NCBI RefSeq assembly: GCF_037102585.1
Contig: NW_027043830.1
Coordinates: forward strand, 186,001-250,000
Direction of reading: 5' to 3'
DNA: 64,000 nt
Source of the DNA: Saccharomycopsis crataegensis
Lineage: Eukaryota > Ascomycota > Saccharomycetes > Ascoideales > Saccharomycopsidaceae
Shown: positions 62,931 through 64,000 of the stretch, in pieces
Layout of the letters: each line of letters starts with the position of its first letter
Numbering within the stretch: position 1 is the first letter of the stretch
Notes under the pieces: generated by a model
The model's database searches: none
Told to the model about the DNA's origin: nothing
What the model saw: the letters and a program-made list of their open reading frames with translations, nothing else
Made by a program: the position numbers and the translations under genes

Positions 62931-64000
62931 CTAATGTTCACATAAACAAAACTCTCTGCTAAACAGTGAATCACCTTCAGTAAAAAAATTTGATCTTTCT
63001 TTCATCAACTTAGCTCTCATCTCCAATGCTAAATCGTACTCAAAATCAAGCTCCTTTGTGTAAGTCATCTCCTGATTTTTGGATTTGAACATTTTCAGAA
63101 CAATCTCATCACTATTTTCACCCAACCATTCTTTCTGTTGCGGTAATACTGTATCACTAGCAAAATTTCTTTTGTTACCAGGATCAACTAGGAAAAAACA
63201 CAATATCTTCCGGGTTCCTTTTTTACCCTTGTCTTTCAATTCAAATGGCTTGACATGATGTTGAAAAATATTAGGAAACACTAACAACATACCCTCCTCA
63301 ACTTTTACCCCTCCTAAGTTATTAGAATGGATTTTTTCGTCCTCAATCCCAAATATTTCTTTGCAATAGACCTTGTCGTCCTGTTCATACAACGGATCCT
63401 CAAAATCTGCTCGAAATTCAAGCTCGGAATCGGTAATGTTTTCTGTATCGTAATAGTACAAAACCGTGGCAACAATATCTTCATTTAAAGCACCTTCAAC
63501 ATGCCATGAACCACCAGGGTACACCGGGTTCTCTGGCATCAATTCAATATTTGCCATTTTAACAATTACCTTGAGTTTCAGGTACTCGTTGGGTAAAGAA
63601 AAGTTGTTTGTGATAGGATCGGAGTTATAAGTTGGTGATAAGTCTTTAATTGAATTAGCAGCATTTTCATTAAAATACGTTTCATAATCTCCTTCATCTG
63701 AATCAAGGAGCGCTTCGTATTCCTCTTGAAATTTTTCGGTGTAAACCTCCAATTGGCCTGGAACTGGAATTCGAATATACTCTGGAGAGCAAAGTCGAGA
63801 TAACACAAAATTTAAAGCTGGAATTGAAGCATTAAAAACATCTTCAATTGTTTTATACAAATCCTTGAAAGATTTTGGCTCGAGGTTATTGATATATGAA
63901 GTAATCTCATAACGCTTCTTATCATGAGATAATTCAAAAATAGTAGGCAACCATTGAAAGTTTTTAGATCCAAAAAATTGAAAGCCTTTATACTTGTGAT
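62931..64000 (-). CDS. DUF4246-family protein (partial, 5' end beyond window)
   Basis: A member of the fungal DUF4246 family, predicted to have a 2-oxoglutarate/Fe(II) oxygenase-like fold. The frame is open to the right edge, so the N-terminal part is missing; the reading at the edge is GFQFFGSKNFQWLPTIFEL, part of the family's conserved core. Other marks are PVYPGGSWHVEGALNEDIVAT with a His-x-Glu pair, LEFRADFEDP, VEEGMLLVFPNIFQHHVKPF and GTRKILCFFLVDPG. The WHVEG and the later HHVKPF histidine sit where such enzymes place metal ligands; this is inference. About 356 residues are present. The right-hand TTG codon is not a start, since homology continues through it. Confidence 0.8.
   Translation of the reverse strand, partial: HKYKGFQFFGSKNFQWLPTIFELSHDKKRYEITSYINNLEPKSFKDLYKTIEDVFNASIPALNFVLSRLCSPEYIRIPVPGQLEVYTEKFQEEYEALLDSDEGDYETYFNENAANSIKDLSPTYNSDPITNNFSLPNEYLKLKVIVKMANIELMPENPVYPGGSWHVEGALNEDIVATVLYYYDTENITDSELEFRADFEDPLYEQDDKVYCKEIFGIEDEKIHSNNLGGVKVEEGMLLVFPNIFQHHVKPFELKDKGKKGTRKILCFFLVDPGNKRNFASDTVLPQQKEWLGENSDEIVLKMFKSKNQEMTYTKELDFEYDLALEMRAKLMKERSNFFTEGDSLFSREFCLCEH

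Noticed and set aside
1-64000. CRISPR arrays, toxin or defence islands, biosynthetic clusters
   Set aside because: None seen; the gene set is ordinary yeast housekeeping plus a few lineage-specific genes.

Overview
The window comes from an ascomycete budding yeast (Saccharomycotina). The genes are compact and almost intron-free. The spacers are AT-rich and hold many homopolymers. The gene content is a standard yeast set: KAE1, SEC12, RME1, KIN3, MSH5, PAC11, TUB1, SRS2, PRP46, KIP2 and KAP95. CTG codons are very rare, and two of them fall where protein families carry Ser or Ala rather than Leu (KIN3 codon 241, TUB1 codon 19). This points to a CUG-reassigned yeast, most likely CUG-Ser. I do not assign a species.

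Layout, left to right. 1-15.5 kb: the 5' part of KAE1, a small one-pass membrane protein, SEC12, RME1 with a 2.4 kb upstream region carrying two perfect palindromes, KIN3, a secreted acid phosphatase with Pho4-type sites, and an MCH-type MFS transporter. 16-24 kb: a divergent DAGK-like protein, an unrecognised membrane-anchored protein, MSH5 with one 89-nt intron, tRNA-Ser(AGA), and a fossil retroelement gag piece. 24-41 kb: PAC11 and TUB1 in divergent orientation, a TPO/FLU1-type drug:H+ antiporter, an unrecognised gene that is spliced or decayed, an ARR3 arsenite permease with two in-frame stops, YHI9, OSM1, and a coiled-coil protein resembling Spc42. 42-50 kb: a second retroelement fossil, SRS2 with an MCB box, a poly-Q Myb-like protein, and a LETM1-like mitochondrial protein. 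51-64 kb: an RRM-like protein, PRP46 and KIP2 in divergent orientation around a CACGTG palindrome, KAP95, tRNA-Val(AAC), a DUF1766/MUG113-type gene in two frames, and a DUF4246 gene cut by the right edge.

The genes do not form one pathway. Two themes recur. One is microtubules and spindle: TUB1, PAC11, KIP2, KIN3 and perhaps the coiled-coil protein. The other is meiosis and recombination: RME1, MSH5 and SRS2. I found no CRISPR array, intact transposon, toxin system or biosynthetic cluster. The best leads are the arrested ARR3, the split DUF1766 gene, the palindromes upstream of RME1, the MSH5 intron, the unrecognised genes near 18 kb and 32 kb, and the CTG codon evidence.
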